Assembly (NCBI GenBank): GCA_000181795.3
Contig: CM012955.1
Span: 13,987,108 to 14,051,107, forward strand
Source: Trichinella spiralis
Taxonomy: Eukaryota > Nematoda > Enoplea > Trichinellida > Trichinellidae
Direction of reading: 5' to 3'
Length of the DNA stretch: 64,000 bases
Within the stretch, counting starts at the first letter, position 1, and every line of letters starts with the position of its first letter. Positions 1-12,500 of this stretch are shown here, piece by piece. Made by a program: the position numbers and the translations under genes. Under the pieces are notes generated by a model. It was not told the origin of the DNA and searched no databases. It was given only the letters and a program-made list of their open reading frames with translations.

Positions 1-3000
1 TTTTGATTTTCCTTGAGCTAAAGTACATGCAAAATTAATTTTACATACACTATTTCTATTATATTTCTAATTTCATACCCACTGGCTGCTTCGGAATCTG
101 ATGATCGAACCGATAATTTACTCCATATTCGAAATTTTCCAAAATGCACCTCCTGCCTTAAATACATGTAAAATGAGGCACAGTGAGCATAATTCGTATG
201 ATTTGTAATTTCTTACCCAACGGCAGAGCTGCTCGACTTCTGTGTTGTACCTTTTTCATTACCAAATTTATGTTTAGCATCGTATTGAGCAATCACAGCT
301 CTTCTCTTTCTACAATAAACGTAGAATAAAATTTATAAGCATTATTCCAATGATTTGTAAGTTTTTACTCTAGCCCTGTTCTAAGCACTCTTTCAAAAGA
401 AGTTTCTTTGCGGATATGATGCCCACGAATAGCCTGCAATGCCAAATAATCACAATAAACGTTAAGTTTAATAAAAATGTATAGTTTAAGATATATACAA
501 AATTACTATAAATACGGGTTTACATTCATCTGCTTAATAAATTGAAAACTGTTCAAGAAATTCAGAAAATCATGTAAAAAGAAGCAAAGTTTATGAATTA
601 TTAACAGAATGAAACATGCAAGACACCTTTTCGATTTATAAATTTTCAGCTAAAACGGATATTACAATGAAATTGCTAAATGCAGTCCGCTTCGCAAAAA
701 TCTAATAAATAGAACAGAAATATTACCATAATTAATAAGGAGCAGCCAAACACAATTATTATCAGCACAATGATAATTAGGGCCATTTGGAAAGCAAGGC
801 TATTTGTTATTAGCCGAATATAAATCTCCACAGTAGACAATTCTGAAATTGAATAATATTTGCAAATTCCCTTGGTTTTGCATGAATTAAACTTACTTTT
901 TTCACAAAACGTTCCTTCGTATTTATAGGAGCAATCACATTTATATGCATTGTTCGTGACTTGAAGACATGCTGCATCATTTTGACAAAGTGCTTTTTCA
1001 CAGCTGCCAATTTCTGTAAATGTCAAAAAAAATGCACAAATTACACTTACTATTAAACACTTCCTTTAAATATAATGATCAGAAAACAATTTATGAAAGA
1101 AATAAAAATATACTGCTCAATCAAGTAACTTACTCAGTTCGCAGTTAGTACCAAAAAACTGATCATCACATTCACATACATTGCCTGATTGAAGCAAAAC
1201 GCAAACTCCTTCATTTAGGCACTGCTCATTTGATTGACACACTTCGACAACTGAAATATAGGTTTGAAATCAATGTAAACAGCATATTCAGAGGGATGTA
1301 CAGTGTAGAAAGGAAGTGCATATTCGCTCATTGCTGATATTAATTACAATAAAAAGTAAAATAAAAAATGACGTAATTACCATCGGTGCAGTTCATTCCT
1401 GAAAAACCGTTGGTACAATGACATCTATAATTCCCTCTGTAGTTGCGGCAGGTGCCTCCATTTAGACACCATTTGCGCTCACTGCATAAATCTGCAGCTG
1501 AAATATTAAATTACAGATTAAACTCGCTACTTTAACAACAGTCAAAATAAAAATTACTTCAAAACTTAAAATCCTCCATTAAAAACTTTACACTGATAAT
1601 ATATGCAATTTTTTTTAAAGTATTACTTTCTTCACAAAATTCGCCAAACTGCTCACTACGCAAACAAACGCATACAAGCTCAATTTCTGTCGCTTTCACC
1701 TGTCCCTTTTGCCGTTCGCATTTCTCTTTGAACGTTTCATATTCAATCCTAATATACTTGGAGAGATCGCAAACTACAAAGTCCTCTTTGGTCTCCTTGC
1801 AACATGAATCTTCCGCTCCATCGCAACTTTTATTTTCTGATACCATATCCAGCGTAGGACGATACCTATTGGAAACAACTTTACCACACGTTTGTGATAC
1901 AATGGACCACTCAGTCCATGTTCCTGCGCAAGGGCACAAGCATGATTCTCCGTAATTTCGTTCTTCACAGTCCCTTCCATAGGGATGTTCTTTTTCAGAT
2001 ATCACTTCGTAAGTGAATTCTTTACAATCTCCGGCTTCCAATAAATAAGTACAGTTTTCAACTCTAGTTTCGTTGCAATCCGTGTATTCGTCGTTCTGAC
2101 AAATAAATACATCACATTTCATGTCATCACAGTCGTATATATGGTCGTTTGATAAATTCCATGTTAAGAATGTTGAATTTAAAAGTAAACATCGGCAATA
2201 ACTGCCGTGCGACAAGTCAGGAAAATTAGCAAGAAGTGTGCTTTCATATGTGAGCACGGAAACTCTTTCATCACAATCAGTATTATTACAACACCCCTTC
2301 TCCGCACATTTAAACAACATACCGTCAACTGTACCATTTCCGTTAGATATGTATTCATACGGATAACCATCACATGATAGTCTCTCGGTTTGCCCGCACT
2401 TTTCAACGTGAACATTTTGCTTCACTGTAATATTGTTTTCAAAGATTCGGACCCCAGGATGTATTAGAATATTCGATGCTACAGCTTGTTTAAAATTGAC
2501 ACCATCAAGCATTTGCAATTTCTGAGAATCAGTGAAAGACAGTAGTTTTCCGCCTTTGAAGGATCTCGAACAGAATCGATGTAAATCCTCGATAGTGACT
2601 TGTCCATAAACTTTTTTGACTTCGAACATATCGACTACTGTTAGGCATCCGCCATCATCTAATTTTCTTCCTCCATAATTATCCCACGTGCTGGAAACCG
2701 GGCAACCTCCATCAGCACTTCCTCCCATAAGTAACCAGATTACTGACACGACCAGTGAAACTTTAGTCACCGCCATCAGCACAGTCTAAAAATATTCTGT
2801 TTAAATATCAAATATGTGATGATTTCTAGATGAATAAAATAAACTGCATCAGAAACTGATGAAAGTATTAACGGGACTTTATTAAACAATAAATGTTTCC
2901 CTTCTAATCAAATAAAAGTTTACCATCAGAAATTCAACTGAAGTAAAGCTTTAGAAAAATATAAATATTCAGCGGTTTTGAAAAAAAGCCTAGTTTATTA

Positions 3001-3184
3001 TAAGTACATTTATAGAAAAATTGCACTGTAGAACAAATTCAGGTCAATCAACAAAGAAATTAATAAATTAGAAATGGAATAATTTCTTTCTCTCAGTAAC
3101 CATGATTATTTATTCATCAAAATATCTAAAAATACTACTTACCAAATTTGATCGGAGAGAACTTAGGCAAAAAAGACACTTCAT
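1..3184 (-). CDS. Single-pass membrane protein with TSP1-like segment and EGF modules (3' end beyond window)
   Basis: Exons, transcript order: 3143-3184, 1627-2785, 1381-1497, 1134-1250, 897-1013, 727-842, 369-433, 217-309, 79-156, then from 17 leftwards off the window. All junctions are GT/AG and in phase. The first ATG at 3184 reads in frame into a second ATG at 2776, which starts a good signal peptide (MAVTKVSLVVSVIWLLMGGS), so either start could be used. The large exon encodes a Cys-rich ectodomain of about 385 residues, with a TSP1-like stretch (WTEWSIVSQTCG, then R-x-R) and an EGF-like C-terminal end. Three EGF modules follow, each on one 117-nt phase 1-1 exon. The 116-nt exon encodes the transmembrane helix (ALIIIVLIIIVFGCSLLIM). 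A basic, Ser-rich cytoplasmic tail follows. Likely a cell-surface adhesion or receptor protein; I do not recognise an orthologue. Confidence 0.8.
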
Positions 3185-3226
3185 CGCAGTCAAAACGAGA
3201 AAATAATGAAATCTTCTTATATCATG

Positions 3227-3235
3227 CCATTTATA
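3227..3235 (-). promoter_or_regulatory. Possible TATA element
   Basis: TATAAATGG on the minus strand lies about 43-51 nt upstream of the first candidate ATG (3184) of the EGF/TSP1-like gene. The position suits a core promoter with a very short 5' UTR. AT-rich background makes a chance match easy. Confidence 0.25.
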
Positions 3236-3835
3236 ATGAAGACACTTTAAAATGTAAGATACATTTTAAAGAGCCTTTTAAAGTTCATTGTTTAAAGTTC
3301 CTTTCACAAGTTTAAACATTTTTGTTAAATTCAAATTACATGATTTTGAAAAAATATGATTTGTCTTCAATGTTTATTGGTATAAAAAAATAAAAACAAC
3401 AGTGTTCAAAATTATTTGCAAATTTTTCGAATTACCAACCTATATTTAAAAAAATCAAGTTCAATTGAAAATTGAAGATCGTGTCGATTGACGATCGCAA
3501 AAACTGTGCAAATATTGTTATTCACAACAACTCATATTGTAGCGTTTTCCTAAAAAATAAAAAACACAGAAAATTGTAAGATCTAGGTCACTTCTAAATC
3601 AAGTACGTTACTACAACAGACAGACATACATACACACACACACCAAAGAAGCACAACAAGATCCCTACTGTATTTATCGGATATTCATGGGAAGTTCTTA
3701 TTTTTTTAACAGATTAAGTACCTATGCTACATCTTCTTTTTCGCTTCACCTTTTCTTGAGTTGGCAATATTATGTATTCTTGCCATTTTTCCGGAGTATA
3801 GCGCTTGCAACTGCTGCGGCTCAGACTTTCTTCGT

Positions 3836-4249
3836 TTAAAGTGCTACTTTGCTGCCTGTGTCATTCTCCTCGGATCGGTTTGGCTCATCCATAGCGCCAT
3901 TCCGCTTCGTTAGTTGATCCGCATGCTTCCGGTTTCTTTCTCCTGCCACGAGTACTTCATAAGACAATTCTGCTGTCTGATGATCTATGATTCCTGGGCT
4001 CCATCCTTTATTCAGCTCATTCTTTACCCACAATTCTTCTCCTATCCTGAATTCTCTGCTCTTGCTCTTCCTATCGTGATACATTTTCTGCTTCCATATT
4101 TCGATATCTCTTTGGGTGTTCAAATCCGGCTTAGTTCGGTCTAACAGTGCCGGTAATCTTTTTCCCACCTGTAATTCTGCCGGAGATCGTCCTGTTGTCT
4201 TGTGTGGTGTATTTCTATATGATAATAATAATTTCTGAACTCGCCACTT
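3836..4249 (-). mobile_element. Ty3/gypsy-type integrase C-terminal fragment (decayed retrotransposon)
   Basis: An open frame of 137 codons shows the end of a gypsy-class integrase: SYRNTPHKTTGRSPAEL near the N-terminal end, then GKRLPALLD, a K-x-HD motif, a G-E-x-W-V-K strand, and a C-terminal W-S-P-G-I-I ... S-Y-E-V ... H-A-D-Q-L block. This is the family's 'W.PG.I...SY.V...R.H.DQL' pattern. Upstream of 4249 the frame meets stops and no reverse transcriptase, RNase H or gag region follows, so the element is 5'-truncated. No convincing LTR pair was seen. Base composition is clearly richer in G+C than the flanks. It lies between two host genes and should not be annotated as one. Confidence 0.8.
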
Positions 4250-4307
4250 ATCTTAACTTCATCTTTTTTCGATGCACGCATTCTTCTTGTATATGCTCTT
4301 ATAAATC

Positions 4308-4496
4308 AGTGTCTAACTCACTCTCTGTCTAACTCTGTCTAACTCTCTCTTTGTATTTCTCTCTATCTAACTCACTCACTCTCTCTCTCTCTCTCTATCT
4401 AACTCACTTTGTCTAACTCTCTCTCTGTCTCTCTCTGTCTAACTCTCTCTATCAAACTCACTCTCTGCCTAACTCTCTCTAGTCTAACTCACTCTC
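4308..4496. repeat. CT-rich satellite-like repeat (TCTAACTC / CTCTCTGT units)
   Basis: Imperfect tandem repetition of the octamer TCTAACTC interleaved with CTCT and CTGT tracts over about 190 bases. It lies directly beside the decayed integrase fragment and could derive from an element's non-coding end or from an expanded microsatellite. No coding sense. Confidence 0.75.
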
Positions 4497-4499
4497 CTG

Positions 4500-6215
4500 A
4501 AACGCCTCTTCTTCTACTATCACTGTTATGTGAACCATTTATAGTGATTTAGTGAACCAATAATCAAATCACTGATTTGCATAGTCAATAAATAACCCTC
4601 TGGTAACGTTATTCGGTTACCTGAAGTGTAGTACACTTCGATGTTGAGGCAGCTCTCTCTCTCTCTTCTCTAGAAATGTAGTTTATGATGGGCAGGAAAC
4701 TAAAATATCGAAGCCTCTTGCATATATCTCATTCATTACAGATTGCTGTTAACTTATGAAACATCTTGTAAAATAATTCCTGATAAATCTCAAGTTAAAT
4801 TAGAAATGAAATTCTATATGTTATACGTGCAGCATAAATAAGATGTAAGACTAAATTACCGTTTGAATTTCTATTCTCAGCTGTATTTTGAGGTCAATTA
4901 CGAAGTATTTCAAAAAAACGGAACTTATAATTGTAATCCAGCTTTCATCGTTGTGGTCTACTTTATTTTTCTGTTTTTCTAAATTACGAGAAATTGATTT
5001 CGATAAAATGAAATGAAATACGTTTGCAAGCCACACACCGTTAGCCTAAGGCGCATTCGCACACAGAACAACTCCCTTTTATACCTTTGTGCTTTTAATT
5101 AGGAATAGCATCTGTTTTTAATTTGCATTTCAATCGCATTATTGGTAGAATGTGACTGAACAAGTATTTACAAAAGAAATACGACATCTAGAAAATGTCC
5201 AACGCAACCCATGATTATTATTTTATAGCAATTACTTTTCATTCAATTCGTTTTATAACTTTTCATTGAAAATAATTTGAATTTTGATGATAAAACATGC
5301 TAAAGTACTGAATCGTTTTAATGGGACAAGTTGTAGAATGATTGTAATACTGTAAGCATGCAAGTCAGTCAAGCAATCCAACGCTCTGTTATTGAAAAGA
5401 GTATTTTGAGAACAAATTAATCTGCATATTCGAGAGAAACAACCCTGGTATAGCGTTATTCGCTCACTTGCTTGATTGTACTAAAATTCCATGCCGAAAC
5501 ACATTTTTGCAGAAAATAAGTTTCAATCTTGTAATCTCGAAAATGTGACTTAAGAAATTCAAATCGAAATAATCACTAATCGAAAATATGAAAACATTTT
5601 AAATATATTTATTTTCAGTTATATATTATTCATGGTTCTGCTATTAAATAATTCATTATCAGCTATAATTTCTCATCTCAGCTACATCTAATTCAAAACC
5701 GTGCAATTTACTTGGACAAACGATTTCTGATGATTAAGGTAGACTTATTTTTATGTGCTTTGAGCAAATTCCATTAAGCAACAAATTACTTGAAATGTGC
5801 ATGAGATTTATCCCAAAATGACCATACATAAGAATATGATTCTTCAGAATTCCACTTAGAATAATTAAGTGAATACAGAAAAAGTGTATCTGATAGGACT
5901 GTATTTATTTAAAAAAAGCAAATATAATTCAAGACAATCAACTAAAATATTTTACATCTACGTAACAATTCATTATGAATGGCAATTATGATAAACGCCG
6001 TTTCCTTCTCATTTTATTATTAAAAACAATACATTTCACCAATCAACTATTTTTAACAATCACACAAACTGTTCTTTAACACTACTATCAACTAGGAAAT
6101 AGCACTGTATAAAAAGAACAATAATGCAAACGTGCAGGAAAAACTAATTAACAAGAAATTAAATTTTATATTGTAAAGCCTGGAATAAAAAATGTAAAAA
6201 TGAATAAAAGAAGAG
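4500..6215. other. AT-rich intergenic stretch
   Basis: Apart from a short inverted palindrome-like GTGTAGTACAC at about 4626-4636, I see no coding exon, RNA gene or repeat I can support here. A 61-codon minus-strand ORF at 4851-5036 has no recognisable motif. Confidence 0.4.
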
Positions 6216-6304
6216 CTTACTTGATGGATGTACTGAAATAAACGTGGTTCACGGCCATTCTGTTTTCTGATCACCAATTTCGATGTACCTTTATTTGATT
6301 TTTC
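6216..6304 (-). CDS. Possible initial coding exon, unassigned
   Basis: An ATG near 6304 opens a 29-codon minus-strand segment (MEKSNKGTSKLVIRKQNGRE...) that ends at a good donor (CAA|GTAAGC) in phase 0. Composition is less AT-biased than the surroundings. I could not find a matching downstream exon before the EGF gene, and the peptide matches no family I know. It may be a genuine 5' exon of a small gene or a chance ORF. Confidence 0.25.
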
Positions 6305-6850
6305 CATTTCTGTCCTGTGCAAATCTTCTCGAGATTGTAGGATCTTCCTTGTTCATCCTGTTGTCTCATAATTTGAACTTATTGCATGTGATTGATTGCA
6401 TTGCATTTCAGCAACTGTTGCGTACATCATTGAAAACGACCAAAAGCTGACAGTTCATCAGTAGCTTTGAACAGTATTGAATTAAAATTCCAAAAATTCA
6501 CAAATCATTATGGTCGATTATCACTGGATGGAGGGTAGCATTTCATTGCGCAATGCAACTTCATCATCGACGTTATCGTTGGCAGTTAAGCTGAGCACAA
6601 AACGCTGTAAAATTAATTTTCAAATTCTACCGTTATCAACTAAAAATTTATAAAATAATACCCTACAGATTAAGGGAAGAAAAAAACATTTGTACAAAAA
6701 GCTAGAAGAAGAACAAGCAATACAGTATTGATTAAATTTTCAAGTATTAATTTATGAACAGCAAAAGTCGACGGATGAATTATTAAATTTTATTAGATAT
6801 TGTTCAATTTGATACATCATAAAATTGAAGCCCAAATAAAATGCATTTGA

Positions 6851-7279
6851 TTAAAAGAAAATGTTCAATAACAGCCGATACTGCTTTTCAAATGGACAAA
6901 TAAAATACTGATCAAATAAATTTCTTCCTCCTGCTCCGTCAACAGCATTAGCGAGCGTATGATATAAAGCGTTTATTGAGCCGAATAGCAGAGCAGAATA
7001 ATTGTAAAGAGCAACTGTAAAATGACGCACAAACAAAATTATTATACAGCATTGTTCAGATAACGACCGAAGTTGAGCTGAACGCTCAGAACAAATTGAC
7101 CATTCTTTTCCTTTGCCGATGATGTTGTCTAAGCTTTCTTGCTGTATGTTGGTTGGCTTGTCTCTCTCTCTCTCTTTCTGTTCACCAAACAGTTTTCGAT
7201 GACCACCGATAACAAACATTTTTGGTATCAATCTTATCCATATCTGCTCACGCTTCAACACATCCATCACAACAATCAT
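6851..7279 (-). CDS. Unassigned 142-codon ORF in a G+C-richer patch
   Basis: One open frame of 142 codons, the longest uninterrupted frame between the integrase remnant and the PAN-module gene. It contains a Lys/Arg/Glu-rich middle and a hydrophobic second half (HFTVALYNYSALLFGS), but no domain I recognise, and part of it overlaps a GA microsatellite (GAGAGAGAGA). It may be non-coding sequence from a promoter region. No function is proposed. Confidence 0.2.
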   Translation of the reverse strand: MIVVMDVLKREQIWIRLIPKMFVIGGHRKLFGEQKERERDKPTNIQQESLDNIIGKGKEWSICSERSAQLRSLSEQCCIIILFVRHFTVALYNYSALLFGSINALYHTLANAVDGAGGRNLFDQYFICPFEKQYRLLLNIFF

Positions 7280-8639
7280 TCACAGTTGAACAACATAACA
7301 TTTGTGAAATAAAGTGAAAAAAATAGCAAAAGTACAGTTTTTCAAATAAACAGTCAAAAGTTTTGAAAAAATATTTTTCTATATTGCAATAATTTCCAGT
7401 AGAAACATTTTCACAAAAATGACATGCTTAAATATGACTTTTTTGTCACTACTAAATGATTACCTATTCGTTGAGAGAATCGCATAATTGTAAATTGTAT
7501 GCATATATATGCAACAATCAACTACTGCCATATCGGTTGCTATTTTTCAAATGTTCAACAATTTTTCCAAAAATGAACAACATTGAACTGAAAAAGTTGA
7601 AAAGTTTCATTTCTGCACAAATAATTAGCCATCAGTGAACAGAAAAAGCGAATGATTCATTCTCATCATCTTGAAATAGTTGTTTCAAAAATGCGTGAAT
7701 AAATGTTTAAAAAAATTAAAAGTTCATTCAAAGAGTGTTTTTAATTGCTTAATTCATCATGTTAATTATTCAAAAGATTGCTATAATTGATTTCGATTTG
7801 ATGAACAATTGGTGTGTCCTTGCGCTTGTCATGGAGAAAATATTTTCCAACGTATTGACCAATTTACAGCTCCAAAAATTACCAATAATAAATTATTTTA
7901 TTGAAAAAAAAATTACAAAATCACTTTCTTATTTGTTCTTATTATTGTTTTATTTCCGTATATTTCATTTACTGTTTTCAAATAGCGTGCTTTTCAGCTT
8001 TCAATAGCAATACAGTCATTATTGTTCAGATAAATAAATACCATTGTAAATTTGAATAATTTCAGTGTAAATCTTTCAGGATTTGTTCAATTAACAAGCA
8101 TAAAATGAATGTGACTAATGGAAAATGGAAGAATAATGCTTAACAATGGAAAAAATGAAATGCAGCGACAAAAAATATTAAATATTTTCATGAGGAACAA
8201 AATAAAAAAAAGGAAATTTAATATAATTTTTTCAATACATACACTCTTAGTACAGCGTAAAAATGATAAGGTTTGGTGCTATTGTTTGGATATTTTGATT
8301 TAATAGCATCAAAATAATGGTCATTTGAAATGTAGTTTGTTGCTGAAGCAAATGTACAAATTGCAACAACATGTTTTGAAATTAAAATTTCACGAAAATA
8401 CACACATTCATTCATTCATTCATTCAGTGAATATACGGCTATGAATATGTACATATATACATATATATGGCTTGATAAAAATGCAATCTTACACAAGTGC
8501 AGTGGCAAATTTCACTTATCAGAGCAACCGCAGAATTGGAAGAAGAATTATACGAATGCAAAATTAGCATTATTTGTATATTTTGTGTTATTTTTCAATT
8601 GATCACCTGTCATCAGTTTGTAGTGGAAGTTCGAAATTT

Positions 8640-9574
8640 AGTCAAGTTCACTGACTGATCTGACCAAGTAGCACAAGCAGTACGTGCACTGGTTGATCGT
8701 CGGTCCGAGAAATCTTCTCGAAATGAACTAATAATAATGATAATAATTATTAATTGCTTGATGAACAAACACCAACGAACCCGCACGCTATTTTCTGGCT
8801 TGTCGTGGCGGAAAATTCTCTCACGTGTGCTTCGAGCGTGCGTTCGAGTTGTCGTCGTCCTTGTGTGGCAGAAAAAAGTAGTAATAATTTCACGTCAGCG
8901 TCCTTGTGACGACTGGAGTCGGCAGAACAACAAAAAGCCAACAGTGGAAAAGAACCAAGCACCCGCTGAGGGTGCCCATTTGAACAACGTCCTCTGGATA
9001 TTCTTATGGAAATCGTTCGCTTCGCTCAAGGACCTCGACAAGGCGAAAAAGTGATAAAACGACAAAAAGTATGCTTTGAGTGTAGCGGAGATGCGCACAG
9101 ATGAAAGCACCGAAAAAATGCCAATATATCGAACAAACGGGGCTAACAACAAGGTGGTATTGGCCACCAACAAGGTGAGCAGAAGTATTTCGATACTCGA
9201 GGGCGTGCGGGCACGAAAAGAGGAAAGAGGCTGCGACGCTCCAATTTCTCAACCCCACCAACAAAAAGCCCCCCCCCCTTTTCCCCCATGGACTGGTCCA
9301 TGTCGGGAAATGAAAAAAATCCCGTCTAGATTTCCGCTCACTTCAACCTCTGTTCGAAGAACTTTGTCACAAATGATTGTTCTTGTCATCTATGCCCTTC
9401 AAAAGTAGGGCCATCAATTTTCAAATTAAACCGGACAAATGACGCTGTTGCATTGAGGTGGCAATAATCGTCGCTTTCTCCAATGATTTGTCATTTGAAT
9501 TTATTTTCGGCGGACCGCTGCTTATAAAGAGTCTATTCGCCGACTTTCTCCCCAGTTTCAAGCGTGTTGCCGCC
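8640..9574 (+). promoter_or_regulatory. G+C-richer upstream region of the PAN-module gene
   Basis: About 900 bases with many CG dinucleotides, in sharp contrast to the AT-rich flanks, ending at the signal-peptide exon of the PAN-module gene. Several overlapping frames are open on both strands here, as expected for a stop-poor G+C-rich patch, but none has a recognisable protein pattern. A candidate 5' UTR donor, AAG|GTGAGC, lies at 9173-9178. I read the region as promoter plus 5' UTR. A C-tract (CCCCCCCC) lies at about 9270-9277. Confidence 0.45.
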
Positions 9575-9578
9575 ATGG
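9569..9578 (+). promoter_or_regulatory. Strong translation-start context (GCCGCCATGG)
   Basis: The ATG at 9575 sits in GCCGCCATGG, a perfect match to the animal Kozak consensus, and opens a signal peptide. This decides the start of the PAN-module gene. Confidence 0.7.
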
Positions 9579-12500
9579 TTCACCTTCTGTCGTTGTTTTT
9601 CCCTTTCGTTGGCCTGTCGATAGTTGCCCAAGCAGCCAAAGGTAGAACATCCGCGTGGCATTTGAATGAAAATTAGTAACATTTTTTTTCTTCATCTTTC
9701 ATGTAGATTGTGATGGCACTTTGCGCTTCGATGTATTGAACACCGTCGACGACAGGGAAATATTCTCTCACCGACTAACTGATTCTCTGGAAGACTGTGT
9801 CAAAACGTGCTATTCAAAAAGTGATTTCTGTTTCTCAGTTTTGTTCATGCCGTCCAAAACCGGGAAGCACCAGTGTCTTTTGTCATATCATGCAGCTTAC
9901 ATGTGCTCCAAGCGCAAACTCATCTCAGAATATCCGCCCGTTCAAGAACCAACACTAGTTGAATGCATCCGTTGCGTAGGATCAGCCGAAACAAAAGGTA
10001 CGACAAATCCTTTACGGACTATTTTGGTTTTACCTTTGGATTTTGTAAATTGAAAAATATGCACTGTTGCATATTTTTTATACGACCCAATATAATAAGC
10101 AAAATGCAGAAACGCATATGACTTGTTGAAAAATATTTAAAATTTGAGTTCCAATATGCGTATATATATACATAATTGAAAAGTTACACGTGCATTTTGC
10201 AACAATGCAAGCATGATGCCGTGCATTGTATTTGTGCTTTGGTGGAATCGGTGAAATTTGAGATACATTTAAAAACTTTGTTATAATGAAAATAATGTTT
10301 CAAAAAATCAGCATTGTCATAGTTTCATTTGTAGGAAAAGAAGCAAAAAAAGTTACAACCATGAGTACACCAAGACCAACAGTGACTGAATCAGAAGAGA
10401 GTGAAATAATTGAAATTAAAACTGAAACTGCCGAAGCAACTACAGAAGCAACCACTACAGTAGAAGAAGAAGAAGAAGAAGAAACAACAGTAGCAGAAGA
10501 GCTGGAAACAACTACAACAGAAAAGTCGACAATGACTACAGAACAAGAAACTGAAACAGCGGCTACAACGGCTGAACTTGTAACAGAAACGGAAGAAGAA
10601 TCTGAAATTACACCTGAACTTGAAACGATCCCAACACAAGATGCTAATTTCAGTACAACATTAGAAATTACAACTGAAGAAGAGACCAAATTCACACCAG
10701 AATCCAGCACTGCTGCTGCTGCTGCTGCTGCTGCTAACACGACCACTTCAGTTAAAGCAGCAACAGATCAGAGTGAAGAAGAAAGTGGAGAAATGATTGG
10801 AGAAAGTGAAAAGTCGGATGAAAATCCAGAAAACAACAACAACAATACTGTTGTTGATGAAATTGTCGAATCAAGCGCCGAATCTGAAACTAAATCTGAA
10901 GAAACGATCGAGAAATTTACACCGGAAATTGCATTAGAAGGTTCTGCAGAAGGAACGACAGAAGATTTGATCGGCAGTTCAGGAATGAAGATCGACGAAA
11001 ATGAACGTATGTGCCCGTTTTGTTTTCAAACTGTATAGTTTTATCATTAGCAACAAATGCACACATTAATTAATACGATGATTTAGCTGTTGAGTGATTT
11101 TTGAAAATAAGTTTTAACCAACTAATAGTTAAGAGGTACTTTATAGCGTTTTTTGAGATTTTTTTTGCATGTTTGCACAATTGCAAAACTGCGGTAGACT
11201 TTTACCGTTGAACGACGATGTTTGCAGAGCGATGTAGCATAGCATGTTTAAAAGTTCTCTAGGACAAGGCCGTAATCATGGTACAGCAGACCAGTTAGTG
11301 TTGGTTTTATTGATTAACATCAGTATTTCGTCAAATGAGAAATCATGCATGCATGCATTCATGCGAAATTTGCTTATCAAGATTATTACTTGATTAGAAT
11401 TTTGATAACTTTTCCCCATTTCAAAAGAAAAAAGATCATCGTAATTTTTCCCCAATTGTATAAATAAATATACAATCAGTGAACAAGCAATCAGCCGTAG
11501 CAATACAAATTGTGCTGAAATCTTTTACGCTACGCTATTTGCAACGACTTGAATTTGCATATATATTAATTTTTAATTTCAATTTTAAATTGCACTGAAA
11601 CAACAACAAAGTTCGTTCAATTTAAAATAAGCAAAATGAAAAAAAACAATAATTTTTGTACAATCTAGATTGAAAGATAATAAAATTTACATTAACCCTA
11701 TTCTACTATTACCGTGCAATTTGTAGAAAGTTTATTATTATTATTTGTTTTGCATACTTTTAGGTGCTAACAGTACAACTGACGACCACACCTTGAAAGA
11801 AATAATGGAATCAGAAATTGCATTTGTTACAGAAGAATTGGAATACGAAGGTTAGTTAATTAATTAACCCATAATTCTATTTTCTTTTTCATCTTACTGT
11901 TATTAATTAGTTGTAAATTTCCACTAAGAGTAATAGTACAAAAGTTTGGATCCATTTTTAAGAATTAGCACTACAGGTAGCTTTAACGTGTTAGCTTGTT
12001 GGATGTTGGATTATTAAAGACTGAATAATAATAATTCGAAAGTTTTGGCTAATGAAGAGAAGAAATTAATCTTACTTTCACAAAAATGCATAGCAAATTT
12101 CCCTGACCTTAATTTTAAAATGGAAAGTGATTTTTGGATAAAAATCTAGTTACAAACAAGGCTAGCTGGCCGCCTGCCTGCCTGCTGGTGTTTCATATCA
12201 TCCCAATGCATTGGGTCGAAACACCAACTCCGTTACATTGGAATGTTACGGTCATTTGTAGGCAATATAATGGAGCTCCAATTTTCATCATCCCATACTG
12301 GAAAATTTTTATTTATCTGTGTGAAGACTTTTTGAAATATTTATTCAACACGCTTCATCTTTCTTACCAACCACTTTTCACTGATAAAGATTTGTCTGAC
12401 ACTTCAGACGACAGAAAGCATGACACAGAAATAAGTGACATTGATTTATGGTTGTTTGTACACAGTGAACAGAATTCCACGAAAAAAGCATAGTTAATCG

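Noticed and set aside
10300-10746. 148-codon minus-strand ORF rich in Val and Ser
   Set aside because: Antisense shadow of the Glu/Thr/Ala linker exon of the PAN-module gene; composition follows from the complement of GAA, ACA and GCT repeats.
12134-12493. 119-codon ORF inside an intron of the PAN-module gene
   Set aside because: Begins with TTG and has no domain; only the short 12390-12434 piece has exon-like borders, listed separately at low confidence.
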